64,000 nucleotides of DNA from Hyphomicrobiales bacterium (lineage in GTDB: Bacteria > Pseudomonadota > Alphaproteobacteria > Rhizobiales > Methylopilaceae), in contig JALHQA010000001.1 of the NCBI GenBank assembly GCA_022842205.1, positions 248,001 to 312,000 of the forward strand, in the 5' to 3' direction. Below the pieces are notes generated by a model that searched no databases, was not told where the DNA came from, and saw nothing but the letters and a program-made list of their open reading frames with translations. The first letter of the stretch is position 1. Every line of letters begins with the position of its first letter. The position numbers and the translations under genes were made by a program. Positions 34,685 to 43,271 of this stretch are shown here, in pieces.

Positions 34685-34819
34685 GTGAAACGGACCTATC
34701 AGCCCTCGAAGCTGGTGCGCAAACGCCGCCATGGCTTCCGCGCCCGCATGGCCACCGCCGGCGGCCGCAAGGTTCTGGCCAACCGCCGCAGGCACGGCCG
34801 CAAGAAGCTGTCGGCCTGA
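34685..34819 (+). CDS. rpmH: 50S ribosomal protein L34
   Basis: 44-residue highly basic ribosomal protein L34 from a GTG start at 34685. The whole protein is recognisable: [35 protein letters not shown] and HGRKKLSA. It opens the conserved rpmH-rnpA-yidC block that often sits near the chromosome origin. A ribosome-binding sequence GAGGTG lies just upstream. It is too short for most open-frame cut-offs. Confidence 0.97.
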   Translation: MKRTYQPSKLVRKRRHGFRARMATAGGRKVLANRRRHGRKKLSA

Positions 34820-34868
34820 GTTTTTGACCAAAGCCCGCCTGCCCAGTGAGCCGGCCCAGGATCAGACC

Positions 34869-35213
34869 GTGGGCCGCCTTCTCCGGCGGGGCGATTTTCT
34901 CGCCGCCGCCAAGGGCAAGCGCGCCTCGACGGGTCTGTTAACCCTGCAATGCGTCCGCGGCCCTGCGCCGTCCGCGCGCCTTGGCCTCACCGTCACCAAG
35001 AAGGCTGGCGGCGCGGTCGAGCGCAATCGCATGCGCCGGCGCCTGCGCCAGGCGGTGCGACAGATCGCGCCCGTGTCGGCCCGGCCCGGTCATGACTATG
35101 TGATCGTCGCGCGCCATCAGGTGCTCAACGCCAAGTACGAACATCTCCTCGCCGATCTCGAAGCCGCCTTCCGGCGGGTTCACGCGGCGATGCCCGGCCC
35201 AGACAAACTCTGA
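34869..35213 (+). CDS. rnpA: Ribonuclease P protein component
   Basis: 114-residue protein subunit of RNase P, which binds the 5' leader of pre-tRNA. It begins VGRLLRRGDFLAAAKG and carries the RNR signature AVERNRMRRRLRQAVRQ and DYVIVARHQVLNA. I use GTG 34869 with AGGA nine bases upstream; a TTG at 34824, five bases after rpmH, would add 15 non-conserved residues and is the alternative. yidC follows 21 bases later; yidD, which often lies between, is absent. Confidence 0.93.
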   Translation: MGRLLRRGDFLAAAKGKRASTGLLTLQCVRGPAPSARLGLTVTKKAGGAVERNRMRRRLRQAVRQIAPVSARPGHDYVIVARHQVLNAKYEHLLADLEAAFRRVHAAMPGPDKL

Positions 35214-35234
35214 CCGGCTAACAAGGGTCCGGCC

Positions 35235-37061
35235 ATGTCCGACAATCGCAATCTTCTGTTCGCCATCCTGATGTCCATCGGCGTGCTCGGCCTGTGGGAG
35301 TATATGTACGCCCAGCCGCAGCGCGAGGCGCAGCAGAAGGCCGCCCAGGCGCAGCAGACCGTGCAGACGCAGCAGCCGGCCGCGCCCTCGGCATCCGGCG
35401 CGCCGCAGGCACCCGGTACCCCCGCGCCCACCGGCGCGCCGGCGGACAGCACCGCCGCGGCGTCGAATCTGACGCGCGAGCAGGCCATCGCCGCCAGCCA
35501 GCGCATCGCCATCGACACGCCGAGCATCTCCGGCTCGATCAACCTCACCGGCGCGCGCATCGACGACATCTCGCTGAAGAACTACCGCGAGACGGTCGAT
35601 CCGAATTCGCCGAACATCGTCCTGCTGTCGCCGCAGGGCGGCCCCAAACCGTTCTATGCCGAATACGGATATGTCGCCGGCGGCGGCGCAAGCGCCGCCC
35701 TCCCCGACGAACGCACCGTATGGACGCAGACTGGCACCGGCGCGCTGACGCCCTCGACGCCGGTCGAACTGCGCTGGGACAACGGCCAGGGCCTCGTCTT
35801 CATCCGTACCGTCTCGGTCGACAACGATTTCCTCTTCACCGTCACCGACAAGGTCGAGAACGCCGGCACCGCGCCGGTCAGCCTGCATCCCTACGCGCTC
35901 GTCTCGCGCCACGGCCGCCCGAAGGTCGAGGGTTTTTACATTCTCCACGAAGGTCTGCTCGGCTATTTCGGCGAGCACGGGCTCCAGGAAATCACCTACG
36001 ACGACATCACGGACGATCCGGTCCGCACGTTCCAGTCCAACGCAGGCTGGCTCGGCATCACCGACAAATACTGGGCGACGGCGCTCGTGCCGCCGCGCCA
36101 GGAGGCGTTCACCGCGCGCTTCGTCAATACGCAATCGGCTGTCCCGACCTTCCAGACCGACTACATGCTCGCCGCGCGCAACATCGCGCCGGGCGCGTCC
36201 GTCGAGGTCAAGAACCAGCTCTTTGCCGGCGCCAAGGTCGTCAGCGTCATCGACGGCTACGAGAGCGAGCAGAACATCCCCCGCTTCGAACTGATGATCG
36301 ACTGGGGCTGGTTCTATTTCATTACCAAGCCGCTGTTCTGGGTGCTGGAATTCTTCTTCCACCTCGTCGGCAATTTCGGCGTGTCGATCCTCATCACCAC
36401 CGTGCTCATCAAGCTCGTCTTCTATCCGCTCGCCAACAAGAGCTACGAGTCGATGTCGAAGATGAAGAAGATCCAGCCCGAGCTGGTCACGATGCGCGAC
36501 CGCTTCAAGGACGACAAGCTCGCCCAGCAGAAGGCGATGATGGAGCTGTACAAGAAGGAGAAGATCAATCCGGCCGCCGGCTGCCTGCCGATCCTGATCC
36601 AGATCCCGGTCTTCTTCGCGCTCTACAAGGTGCTGTTCGTCACCATCGAAATGCGCCACGCGCCGTTCTTCGGTTGGATCCGCGACCTTTCGGCGCCCGA
36701 TCCGACCTCGATCTTCAACCTGTTCGGCCTCATCCCGTGGGATCCGTCGTCCGTACCGGTTATCGGCGCGTTCCTCATGCTCGGCATCTGGCCGATCATC
36801 ATGGGCATCACGATGTTCCTGCAGATGCGCCTCAACCCGATTCCGCCGGATCCGACGCAGGCGATGATCTTCACCTGGATGCCGCTGTTCTTCACCTTCC
36901 TTCTGGCATCGTTCCCCGCAGGCCTCGTCATCTACTGGTCGTGGAACAACCTGCTCTCGATCCTTCAGCAGGCGACGATCATGAAGCGGCAGGGCGTGAA
37001 GATAGAGCTCTGGGACAATCTCAAGGACCTGTTCCGGAGAAAGCCGAAACCGCAGGAATAA
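35235..37061 (+). CDS. yidC: Membrane protein insertase YidC
   Basis: 608-residue inner-membrane insertase/chaperone working alone or with SecYEG. N-terminal helix LLFAILMSIGVLGLWEYMY (about 6-24), a Gln/Ala/Pro-rich linker (about 30-75), a large periplasmic beta domain, then the conserved C-terminal helices with NFGVSILITTVLIKLVFYPL, the charged cytoplasmic loop MSKMKKIQPELVTMRDRF, and GCLPILIQIPVFFALYKVLF. Length fits the Gram-negative form. A bidirectional terminator at 37076-37103 ends the rpmH-rnpA-yidC transcript. Confidence 0.98.
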   Translation: MSDNRNLLFAILMSIGVLGLWEYMYAQPQREAQQKAAQAQQTVQTQQPAAPSASGAPQAPGTPAPTGAPADSTAAASNLTREQAIAASQRIAIDTPSISGSINLTGARIDDISLKNYRETVDPNSPNIVLLSPQGGPKPFYAEYGYVAGGGASAALPDERTVWTQTGTGALTPSTPVELRWDNGQGLVFIRTVSVDNDFLFTVTDKVENAGTAPVSLHPYALVSRHGRPKVEGFYILHEGLLGYFGEHGLQEITYDDITDDPVRTFQSNAGWLGITDKYWATALVPPRQEAFTARFVNTQSAVPTFQTDYMLAARNIAPGASVEVKNQLFAGAKVVSVIDGYESEQNIPRFELMIDWGWFYFITKPLFWVLEFFFHLVGNFGVSILITTVLIKLVFYPLANKSYESMSKMKKIQPELVTMRDRFKDDKLAQQKAMMELYKKEKINPAAGCLPILIQIPVFFALYKVLFVTIEMRHAPFFGWIRDLSAPDPTSIFNLFGLIPWDPSSVPVIGAFLMLGIWPIIMGITMFLQMRLNPIPPDPTQAMIFTWMPLFFTFLLASFPAGLVIYWSWNNLLSILQQATIMKRQGVKIELWDNLKDLFRRKPKPQE

Positions 37062-37075
37062 CGTACGTATATTGC

Positions 37076-37103
37076 AAAAAGGCCGCCTCTAGGCGGCCTT
37101 TTT
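37076..37103. terminator. Bidirectional rho-independent terminator
   Basis: Five A, stem GGCCGCC, loop TCTA, stem GGCGGCC, five T. Serves yidC (+) and the converging 37122 gene (-). Confidence 0.9.
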
Positions 37104-37121
37104 CTTATCCGTCGCCGACCG

Positions 37122-37898
37122 TCAGAAGCCAACCAGCGAGAGACCCACCTCGATATTGAAATCGTAAGGACGGTCGTTGCCGACGCCCACACCCGGCCTG
37201 ATATAGCCGTTCAAGGCAGCGCCGTTCTCCAGCGTGGCGAGATTGCGTCCGAACGCAACCTCCCAGGACAGCGGCGTGGCATCCGCCTCGAAGTCATGGC
37301 TGATTGTGAGGTCGGAGGTGATCCACCACTTCTGTCCATGGGGCTTGTAAACCGTGTAGAGATCGAAATCGGAGCGGTTCACGTCGGCCCGGCTCTCGTC
37401 GCCGGCAAATGAGAGGTTGTGTACAAACGACGGTGCAATGATGATCTCCGGGTGCGGAAAGAGCACCCATGTCAGGCCCGGCGCAGCGACCCATTTTCCG
37501 GTGCCGAAATAATCTTCGTTTGCCGTCGGCGCATAGATTTCTGTACTGAGCACCAAAGCCTGTTCCGGGCTCTTGTGGGCAATCCAGATGCCCCTGACCG
37601 CGACGTCGCCAATGCCGGCATCGTCGAAGCTCGGCAAATCGGTCGCTTCGAGCGGAACGGTCAGCCGGAGCGCCACCCTTCCGTCGAGCATGGGCTCCAC
37701 GTAGCGGAAGTTGGCGACGTCGTAAAAATAGTCGTCCGGAAGCGCGCGATACTCGTTCGAAACCGACGCGGTGCGGTGCAGAACCGACGGATTGGTGCCG
37801 GATTTATCATCGGACTGCTGTGCGTGCACGACGCAGGGTGCGCACAGGCCGGCAAATGCCACGATGCACCTGAAGGTCATTTGGAGCGAGACGTTCAT
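37122..37898 (-). CDS. Putative outer-membrane beta-barrel protein
   Basis: 258-residue exported protein: signal peptide (MTFRCIVAFAGLCAPCVVHA, cleavage before QQSDD), then alternating beta-strand sequence with aromatic girdles such as VALRLTVPLEATDL and KWWITSDLTISHDF, and a C-terminal Phe (VGLSLVGF) typical of outer-membrane barrels. The pattern recalls the MetA-pathway-of-phenol-degradation or transporter-like barrel proteins, but I cannot name the family firmly. GAGGAGG eight bases upstream supports ATG 37898; a longer reading frame upstream is not credible. Divergent from the CDF transporter. Confidence 0.6.
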   Translation of the reverse strand: MNVSLQMTFRCIVAFAGLCAPCVVHAQQSDDKSGTNPSVLHRTASVSNEYRALPDDYFYDVANFRYVEPMLDGRVALRLTVPLEATDLPSFDDAGIGDVAVRGIWIAHKSPEQALVLSTEIYAPTANEDYFGTGKWVAAPGLTWVLFPHPEIIIAPSFVHNLSFAGDESRADVNRSDFDLYTVYKPHGQKWWITSDLTISHDFEADATPLSWEVAFGRNLATLENGAALNGYIRPGVGVGNDRPYDFNIEVGLSLVGF

Positions 37899-38049
37899 CA
37901 CGGAAGCCTCCTCATCCGTTTCTATAGCGAGTCGCTCTCGTTGTTCATGGCTGGATATCCGATCGCAGGCGCCATCCCGCCACCTCTTGAACCTGTCGCT
38001 TCTACGGGTTTTATACAGATCGCCGGCGGCCATTGCGAAGGGAAGTTTC

Positions 38050-38757
38050 ATGGCGGATTCATGCTGCGGCCAGGGCTCGCGGACACAGAGGCAGAACCAC
38101 GCGCACGGCGCGGAGCGGGGCCAGACGGCTGTGGGCGGGTGCTGCGGGGCAAATGTCCGCTTCGACGGCATGGACGCGCGCTACAAGACGATTCTCTGGA
38201 TCGTCATCGCCATCAACGGCGCGATGTTCCTGACCGAGATGATCGCCGGCCGCATCGCCGGTTCGCAGGCGCTGCAGGCCGACGCGCTGGATTTTCTCGG
38301 CGACACGCTGACCTATGGCATCAGCCTCGCCGTTATCGGCATGTCCATACGCGTAAGGTCGATGGCCGCATTGGCCAAGGGCTTCAGCCTCAGCGTGATG
38401 GGCCTGTGGGTACTCGGCTCGACGGCCTGGCAGGTTCTCGTGCTCGGCGTGCCGCGCGCCGAGATCATGGGCGTGATCGGCGTGATGGCGCTGGCGGCAA
38501 ATCTGGCAAGCGTCGCGCTGCTCGCGCCCTATAAGGATGGAGACGCCAATGTACGCTCGGTGTGGCTGTGTTCGCGAAATGACGCCATCGGCAATGTCGT
38601 CGTCATGTTTGCCGCGCTCGGCGTCTGGGGTACGGCGTCCGCGTGGCCGGACCTCGCCGTCGCGGCGCTGATGGCGGCGCTTTTCCTCAACTCCTCGTTC
38701 CTGATCCTGCGGCAGGCCCTCGCGGAATACCGCGAGCCGCAGCCGGAACGGGCGTAA
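38050..38757 (+). CDS. Cation diffusion facilitator-like transporter
   Basis: 235-residue inner-membrane protein with six hydrophobic helices, resembling the transmembrane part of CDF/CzcD metal exporters. Helix 2 carries ADALDFLGDTLTYG and helix 5 SRNDAIGNVVVM, in the positions of the metal-site D/H residues of the family. The N-terminus has two Cys-Cys pairs and His (DSCCGQG, QNHAHG, GGCCGANV), likely a cytoplasmic metal-binding tail. The C-terminal cytoplasmic domain of longer CDF proteins is missing. Metal probably zinc, cobalt or cadmium, not determined. Divergent from the barrel protein gene. Confidence 0.78.
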   Translation: MADSCCGQGSRTQRQNHAHGAERGQTAVGGCCGANVRFDGMDARYKTILWIVIAINGAMFLTEMIAGRIAGSQALQADALDFLGDTLTYGISLAVIGMSIRVRSMAALAKGFSLSVMGLWVLGSTAWQVLVLGVPRAEIMGVIGVMALAANLASVALLAPYKDGDANVRSVWLCSRNDAIGNVVVMFAALGVWGTASAWPDLAVAALMAALFLNSSFLILRQALAEYREPQPERA

Positions 38758-38864
38758 ATGCCGAAGTCCTTCCAAATCTCCGCTGTGACTATCCCTGTCG
38801 CACCCATCGACAGCGCGCGGCGTCGCGGCCCACTCTACCCTCCCCTAATGGAGGGACTAAACTC

Positions 38865-39116
38865 ATGGGCGTTGAAAGTCTGCTTGTATTCCTGATCGTC
38901 GGCGCCATCGCCGGCTGGCTGGCTGGCGTTCTGGTCAAGGGGTTCGGCTTCGGCCTGCTCGGCAACATCGTCGTCGGCATCGTCGGCGCGCTCATCGCGG
39001 GCTGGCTGTTCCCGTTCCTTGGCGTCTCGCTCGGCGCCGGCATCGTTGCCGCCATCATTCACGCCACGATCGGCGCGGTGATCCTTCTCGTGCTTCTGCG
39101 TCTCATCAGATCCTGA
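38865..39116 (+). CDS. GlsB/YeaQ/YmgE-family membrane protein
   Basis: 83-residue inner-membrane protein of the transglycosylase-associated/GlsB family, associated with stress responses; biochemical role unknown. Three helices with the glycine-rich FLIVGAIAGWLAG and LGNIVVGIVGALIAGWLFPF pattern. ATG 38865 follows GGAGGG. A strong terminator at 39134-39165 ends it. Confidence 0.88.
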   Translation: MGVESLLVFLIVGAIAGWLAGVLVKGFGFGLLGNIVVGIVGALIAGWLFPFLGVSLGAGIVAAIIHATIGAVILLVLLRLIRS

Positions 39117-39133
39117 ATTTTCAACGCATCGTA

Positions 39134-39165
39134 CAGGCCGGGCACCGCACGCCCGGCCTGTTTTT
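39134..39165 (+). terminator. Rho-independent terminator after GlsB-family gene
   Basis: CAGGCCGGGC, seven-base loop, GCCCGGCCTG, TTTTT. Eighteen bases after the stop codon; also just downstream of the converging 39173 gene. Confidence 0.9.
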
Positions 39166-39172
39166 CTGAAGA

Positions 39173-39517
39173 CTATGCGGAAAGCTGCGGCCCGCCTCCG
39201 GGCTTCCTCTTCGGAGGATACCGTTTCCAGAGCGGCTTGCGTGGTGGACGGTCGTCGTGCGTATCGAGTTCCTTCAGCGCTTCCATGATGTCGTCGAAGG
39301 CAATCGGAGCCGGAGTTTCCAGCGGTTGCCGCAAGTCCGGATGAGATTCGACGGCGCAGCAATCCGATGCCCACGATGAGAGGATTGCGCGTTTTTCGAT
39401 GATCGAAAGCGCGGGATCGTCCAGGACGTCGCGAGGACGAGAATAAAAGCTGGCGGGGTTCAGCAGGCGTTCGATCTCCAGCGAAAGCGTGGCCCCGGGT
39501 GTGGCGATCGCGGTCAT
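39173..39517 (-). CDS. Small conserved-type hypothetical protein
   Basis: 114-residue cytoplasmic protein without recognised domain. Features seen: IERLLNPASFYSRPRDVL, DPALSIIEKRAILSSWASD and a basic Pro-rich tail KPLWKRYPPKRKPGGG. The pattern of a predicted ribosome-binding site GGAGACTACA before ATG 39517 supports this start; an ATG four codons earlier is possible. Similar short proteins with the FYxxPxDVLxDxxLSxxEKRAIL theme occur in Hyphomicrobiales; function unknown. Confidence 0.65.
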   Translation of the reverse strand: MTAIATPGATLSLEIERLLNPASFYSRPRDVLDDPALSIIEKRAILSSWASDCCAVESHPDLRQPLETPAPIAFDDIMEALKELDTHDDRPPRKPLWKRYPPKRKPGGGPQLSA

Positions 39518-39652
39518 TGTAGTCTCCATATCGCCCTGTCTCTCCTTTCGTCGGCGCCCCGGCCGGGCGGCTGCCGGGACGCTTGCGATGTGGTTGAAGG
39601 ATTTCGGCCTTTCAAGACCGGGACATCGGCCTCGGCCCCAGGAATTACTGTC

Positions 39653-39681
39653 TTGACTTTATTCCTATGATCTGCTACACA
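39653..39681 (+). promoter_or_regulatory. Sigma-70-type promoter of RNA element copy A
   Basis: TTGACT (39653-39658), 17-base spacer, TACACA (39676-39681). The matching promoter of copy B (TTGACA-17-TACACC at 53450-53422) shares spacer bases ATTCCTAT, so the promoter belongs to the repeated unit. Predicted transcript start near 39688. Confidence 0.75.
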
Positions 39682-39687
39682 GGGCGT

Positions 39688-40162
39688 GCTTTCGGTCACG
39701 GAGGGCGCGGTCATGAGGCGTTCTGGTTGCGGATCGGAAGTGCGGTGTTCGGCGAGGGGGTCGCTCCCTGAACCGAACGGCCCAAGGCGTGCGGTCCCGG
39801 CGGGCTCAGTACACCCGCCACAGGAGACCCCTGCGGTCGGCCGGTCCGTTAACCTCCAAACCGGGAGGCCAGAGGCCGGCACGGGGTCCCGTTAGTGGAG
39901 GCTACAAAGCTAAGCCTCCAGGGGCGAGCACGCAGCAAGCCGAAAAGACACCGTGCGCGGGACGCCGGCGCAATCAAGTGTTCGCGGATTGCGAAACTTG
40001 AGAGAGCGGCTTCCCCGAGGTGAATGACAAACTGGTGCTGGTGTTCTCAAACACTGCCAGCGCCGCCGCGGGAGCGGTCAATCTCCCGGCGTCCCGCGCG
40101 CCCCTCCAGGGGCTGTCAGTTGGGCCGTTCAGCTCTCAAACACGGGAGCGGATTTCGCGCGC
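39688..40162 (+). ncRNA. Putative structured RNA element, copy A
   Basis: No credible gene here, but many stems: GTTCGG/CCGAAC (39747-39778 region), GGCGGG/CCCGCC, GACCCC/GGGGTC long-range, TGGAGGCT (39896-39903)/AGCCTCCA (39913-39920), TGCGC/GCGCA, and CAAGT-TTCGC/GCGAA-ACTTG near 39976-40000. Blocks shared with copy B in order: 39696-39712, 39779-39788, hairpin 39896-39925, 39932-39944, 39955-39967, and the tail 40061-40104 and 40144-40162. It is not RNase P RNA, tmRNA or 6S RNA as far as I can recognise. Where the transcript ends is unclear; it may stop before the tail repeat. It precedes the SRP RNA gene. Confidence 0.6.
40061..40162 (+). repeat. Tail repeat, copy A
   Basis: About 100 bases shared with 52978-53082 in inverted orientation: 44 identical bases (40061-40104 against 53082-53039), a diverged middle, and 19 identical bases (40144-40162 against 52996-52978). 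GC-rich with internal palindromes (GGGAG...CTCCC). Each copy directly follows an RNA element copy. Confidence 0.9.
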
Positions 40163-40357
40163 GTGCATCTCGCGTGTCCCGGACAAGCAAGGCGCAGCCG
40201 AGCGCCGATCCGGGACCCAGGAGTGACTCGCGCCGAAGGCGCGCTCAATGAGCGGCTGCGCCGCTCATGCTGGACCCCGGATCGCGCCGCGCTGTGCGCG
40301 GCTTGTCCGGGGAACGATGAGGGTTGCATGAGCCGCCGGAACCCCCGATATAGGGCG

Positions 40358-40454
40358 CGGGAGGTTGGCGATGGACGAGCCACTCGCCAACCGGGTCAGA
40401 TCCGGAAGGAAGCAGCCCTAACGAGCCCGTCTCGGGTCGTTGTCCGACCTCCCA
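40358..40454 (+). ncRNA. ffs: Signal recognition particle 4.5S RNA
   Basis: Small bacterial SRP RNA recognised by its universally conserved apical part: GGTCAGATCCGGAAGGAAGCAGCC (read as GGTCAGATCC and GGAAGGAAGCAGCC, about 40396-40419), flanked by long pairing arms GGGAGGTTGG near the 5' end and CCGACCTCCC at the 3' end. It binds Ffh for co-translational targeting. Location immediately upstream of dnaX is the usual arrangement in alphaproteobacteria. Ends are set by the terminal pairing and may be off by a few bases. Confidence 0.93.
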
Positions 40455-40498
40455 CTCCGCGCCTTGCGCACCCTCTCCGAGACCTGTCAAATCAGCCG

Positions 40499-42229
40499 AT
40501 GGCAGAGCACGATTCCGGTCCGGGCGCGTATCGCGTTCTCGCCCGAAAATACCGCCCCTGGAACTTTGCCGATCTGATCGGCCAGGACGCGATGGTGAAA
40601 ACCCTCACCAACGCGTTTACAACCGGCCGCGTCGCCCAAGCCTGGATGCTGACCGGCGTCCGCGGCGTCGGCAAGACGACGACCGCGCGCATTCTCGCCC
40701 GCGCCCTCAATTTCGAACGCGCCGACGGTTCCGGCGGACCGACAGTGGATCTCACGGAAACCGGCGTCCACTGCCAGGCGATCATGGAATCGCGCCATGT
40801 CGACGTCCTCGAAATGGACGCCGCCTCCCATACCGGCATCGACGATGTCCGCGAAATTCTCGACGGCGTGCGCTACGCCCCCGCCTCGGCGCGCTACAAG
40901 GTCTACATCATCGACGAAGTCCACATGCTGTCGGACAAGGCGTTCAACGCCTTTCTCAAAACGCTCGAAGAGCCGCCGCCGCATGTGAAATTCATCTTCG
41001 CCACGACCGAAGTGCGAAAAGTACCGGTGACGGTGCTGTCGCGCTGCCAGCGCTTTTCGCTGCGCCGCGTCGATTCCGCGCTTCTCGCCGACCACCTCAA
41101 GAACATCATCGCGAAGGAAGGCCTCACCGCCGACGACGAGGCGCTGGCGCTGATCGCCCGCGCCGCCGAAGGCTCGGTGCGCGACTCGCTGTCCATACTC
41201 GATCAGGCGATCGCGCATGGCGGCTCGAAGGTCGAAGCTGGAGCCGTCAGCCAGATGCTCGGCCTGTCCGATCGCGGCCGCATCGTCGATCTGTTCGAAG
41301 CGGTGATGAACGGCGAGGCCAAATCCTCGCTCGACATTTTTCGCGAACTTTATGACGGCGGCGCGGATGCGGCCGTCGTTCTCGCCGATCTCGGCGAGTT
41401 CGTGCATTTCGTCACGCGCGTGAAGCTGTCTCCCGCGGCTCTCGACGATCCCTCGATCACCGAAGTCGAACGCCTGCGCGGCAAGGATTTCGCGGCGCGG
41501 CTTTCCCAGAAAATTCTGGCGCGTGCCTGGCAGGTGCTTACCAAGGGAATCACCGAAGTCCAGGCATCGCCCAAGCCTGCCCAGGCTGCCGACATGGTTC
41601 TGGTGCGCCTGGCCTATGCCGCCGATCTGCCGACGCCGGACGAGGCGCTCCGTGCCTTGAAAGATGGAGCGCCCCTACAGAGCCCTCCTCCCCCGCCTCC
41701 GCGTGGTGGCGGCGCACCGTCGTCGCAGGGTTCGGCGGCCTTTGCGGTGGCAACGCGCACCAACGATCCTGTTCCCTCGGCGGCGCCACGCGCGTCCGCC
41801 GAAACGCAGTCCATCATCCGGCTGGAAACGCTGCAGGACGCAATCGCCCTTGCCGAGAAGAACCGCGACATCACGCTGAAGATCGCGCTTGAGCGCGATG
41901 TACGTCTTGTCTCCTTCGAGGACGGCCGCATGGAATTTGCACCTTCCGCCGGCGCCCCTGCGGGCCTTGCCGCGGATATCGGTCGCAAGCTGACGGCATG
42001 GACCGGCAAGCGCTGGGTCGTTGCTATCTCTTCGCAAGAGGGCGATCCCACCCTGCGCGAGCGTGCGGATGAGGAACGCGACTCCAAACGGCGCGGCGTT
42101 GCCGCTCATCCGGATGTGCAGAAGGTTCTGGAACGGTTTCCCGGCGCCGAGATCATCAATGTACGCACCGCCGAAACACCCGACACATCCGCGACGGAGC
42201 CGCCGCCGGAGCCGGAGGATGAGGATTAG
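40499..42229 (+). CDS. dnaX: DNA polymerase III subunits gamma/tau
   Basis: 576-residue clamp-loader ATPase. Walker A GVRGVGKT (53-60), Walker B/DEAD-like YIIDEVHMLS, sensor FIFATTEVRKVPVTVLSRC, and tau-type C-terminal region. The four-cysteine zinc module of enterobacterial DnaX is replaced by LTETGVHCQAIMESRHVDV with a single Cys, a form usual in Rhizobiales. Start ATG 40499 begins MAEHDSGPGAYRVLARKYRP; upstream in-frame codons run through the SRP RNA and are not coding. A Pro-rich linker PPPPPPRGGG near residue 400 separates the domains. ybaB and recR follow within 3 and 1 bases. Confidence 0.96.
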   Translation: MAEHDSGPGAYRVLARKYRPWNFADLIGQDAMVKTLTNAFTTGRVAQAWMLTGVRGVGKTTTARILARALNFERADGSGGPTVDLTETGVHCQAIMESRHVDVLEMDAASHTGIDDVREILDGVRYAPASARYKVYIIDEVHMLSDKAFNAFLKTLEEPPPHVKFIFATTEVRKVPVTVLSRCQRFSLRRVDSALLADHLKNIIAKEGLTADDEALALIARAAEGSVRDSLSILDQAIAHGGSKVEAGAVSQMLGLSDRGRIVDLFEAVMNGEAKSSLDIFRELYDGGADAAVVLADLGEFVHFVTRVKLSPAALDDPSITEVERLRGKDFAARLSQKILARAWQVLTKGITEVQASPKPAQAADMVLVRLAYAADLPTPDEALRALKDGAPLQSPPPPPPRGGGAPSSQGSAAFAVATRTNDPVPSAAPRASAETQSIIRLETLQDAIALAEKNRDITLKIALERDVRLVSFEDGRMEFAPSAGAPAGLAADIGRKLTAWTGKRWVVAISSQEGDPTLRERADEERDSKRRGVAAHPDVQKVLERFPGAEIINVRTAETPDTSATEPPPEPEDED

Positions 42230-42232
42230 CTG

Positions 42233-42553
42233 ATGGACATTCTTGGCATGATGAAGAAGGCGCAGGCGCTGCAGGCCGCCATGGCGGAGATGCAGACGGC
42301 GCTGGAAAATACGCTGGTGGAAGGCGAGGCCGGCGACGGCGCCGTGCGCATTCAGCTCACCGCGAAGGGTGACCTCACCAATATCGAGATCGCCGAAGAC
42401 CTGCTCACGCCGGAAGAGAAGGAAATGGTGCAGGACCTCATCCTCACCGCGCATGCCGATGCACGAAAAAAGGCGGCCGATATCGCAGCCTCGATGATGC
42501 AGGACGCGACGGCCGGCCTGCCCATTCCGCCGGGGATGAAGCTGCCGTTCTGA
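42233..42553 (+). CDS. ybaB: YbaB/EbfC-family nucleoid-associated protein
   Basis: 106-residue DNA-binding protein forming tweezers-like dimers. [40 protein letters not shown] and [20 protein letters not shown] with GMKLPF at the C-terminus are typical. It sits between dnaX and recR, the conserved recombination/replication block, and is one base from recR. Confidence 0.96.
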   Translation: MDILGMMKKAQALQAAMAEMQTALENTLVEGEAGDGAVRIQLTAKGDLTNIEIAEDLLTPEEKEMVQDLILTAHADARKKAADIAASMMQDATAGLPIPPGMKLPF

Positions 42554-42554
42554 C

Positions 42555-43160
42555 ATGCCCCGCTCCGTCGCCGGACCCGAGATCGAACGGCTGATCCAGC
42601 TGCTTGCCCGCCTTCCGGGGCTGGGGCCGCGCTCTGCGCGGCGCGCGGCGCTGCATCTTATCCGCAAGAAGGAGGCTCTGCTCGCACCGCTCGCCGATGC
42701 TTTCGCCGAGGCGCGCGACAGCGTGAAGGTCTGCTCGAATTGCGGAAGTGTCGATACGTCCGATCCCTGCGCCATCTGCGCCGACGCGACGCGCGATCCG
42801 TCCGTGCTCGTGGTCGTGGAAGACGTCGCGGATCTCTGGGCGCTTGAGCGTGCCGGAGCCGTGAACGCGCGCTACCACGTACTGGGCGGCACACTGTCCG
42901 CACTCGACGGACGCGGACCTGAAGATCTCAATCTTGCCAAGCTCGTGGAACGTGCGTCGGATGGGCTGATCACCGAAGTCATCCTCGCCCTCAACGCAAC
43001 CGTCGACGGACAGACGACGGCTCACTACATCACTGACACCCTTGCGAAGTCCGGCGTCAAGGTAACACGCCTTGCGCACGGCGTTCCCGTCGGCGGTGAA
43101 CTCGATTATCTCGACGAAGGCACCCTTTCCGCCGCCATCCGGAGCCGGACGCCCTTCTAA
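42555..43160 (+). CDS. recR: Recombination protein RecR
   Basis: 201-residue member of the RecFOR pathway that loads RecA on gapped DNA. Helix-hairpin-helix segment [21 protein letters not shown]4 zinc finger [16 protein letters not shown], and Toprim region [18 protein letters not shown], followed by [17 protein letters not shown]. Full length. Last gene of the ffs-dnaX-ybaB-recR block. Confidence 0.97.
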   Translation: MPRSVAGPEIERLIQLLARLPGLGPRSARRAALHLIRKKEALLAPLADAFAEARDSVKVCSNCGSVDTSDPCAICADATRDPSVLVVVEDVADLWALERAGAVNARYHVLGGTLSALDGRGPEDLNLAKLVERASDGLITEVILALNATVDGQTTAHYITDTLAKSGVKVTRLAHGVPVGGELDYLDEGTLSAAIRSRTPF

Positions 43161-43271
43161 AGCAGCATGACGTTACGAGGAAGGTGGAACGTGTAATTTG
43201 TTCGCACGTTGAATCCTCGGACCGTCCGCGAGTATCTCCGGCGGTCATGTAATGACGCAGGGAGAGACACA

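Noticed and set aside
39686-39895. Small open frame inside RNA element copy A that could be called a protein
   Set aside because: The translation is low-complexity Arg/Pro/Gly, its counterpart in copy B is not conserved in frame, and the stems and blocks point to RNA.
39688-40010. Copy A as RNase P RNA, tmRNA, 6S RNA or a cobalamin riboswitch
   Set aside because: The conserved RNase P core, a tmRNA tag frame and the B12-box were each looked for and not found; a partial CAGGAGACC match is too short.
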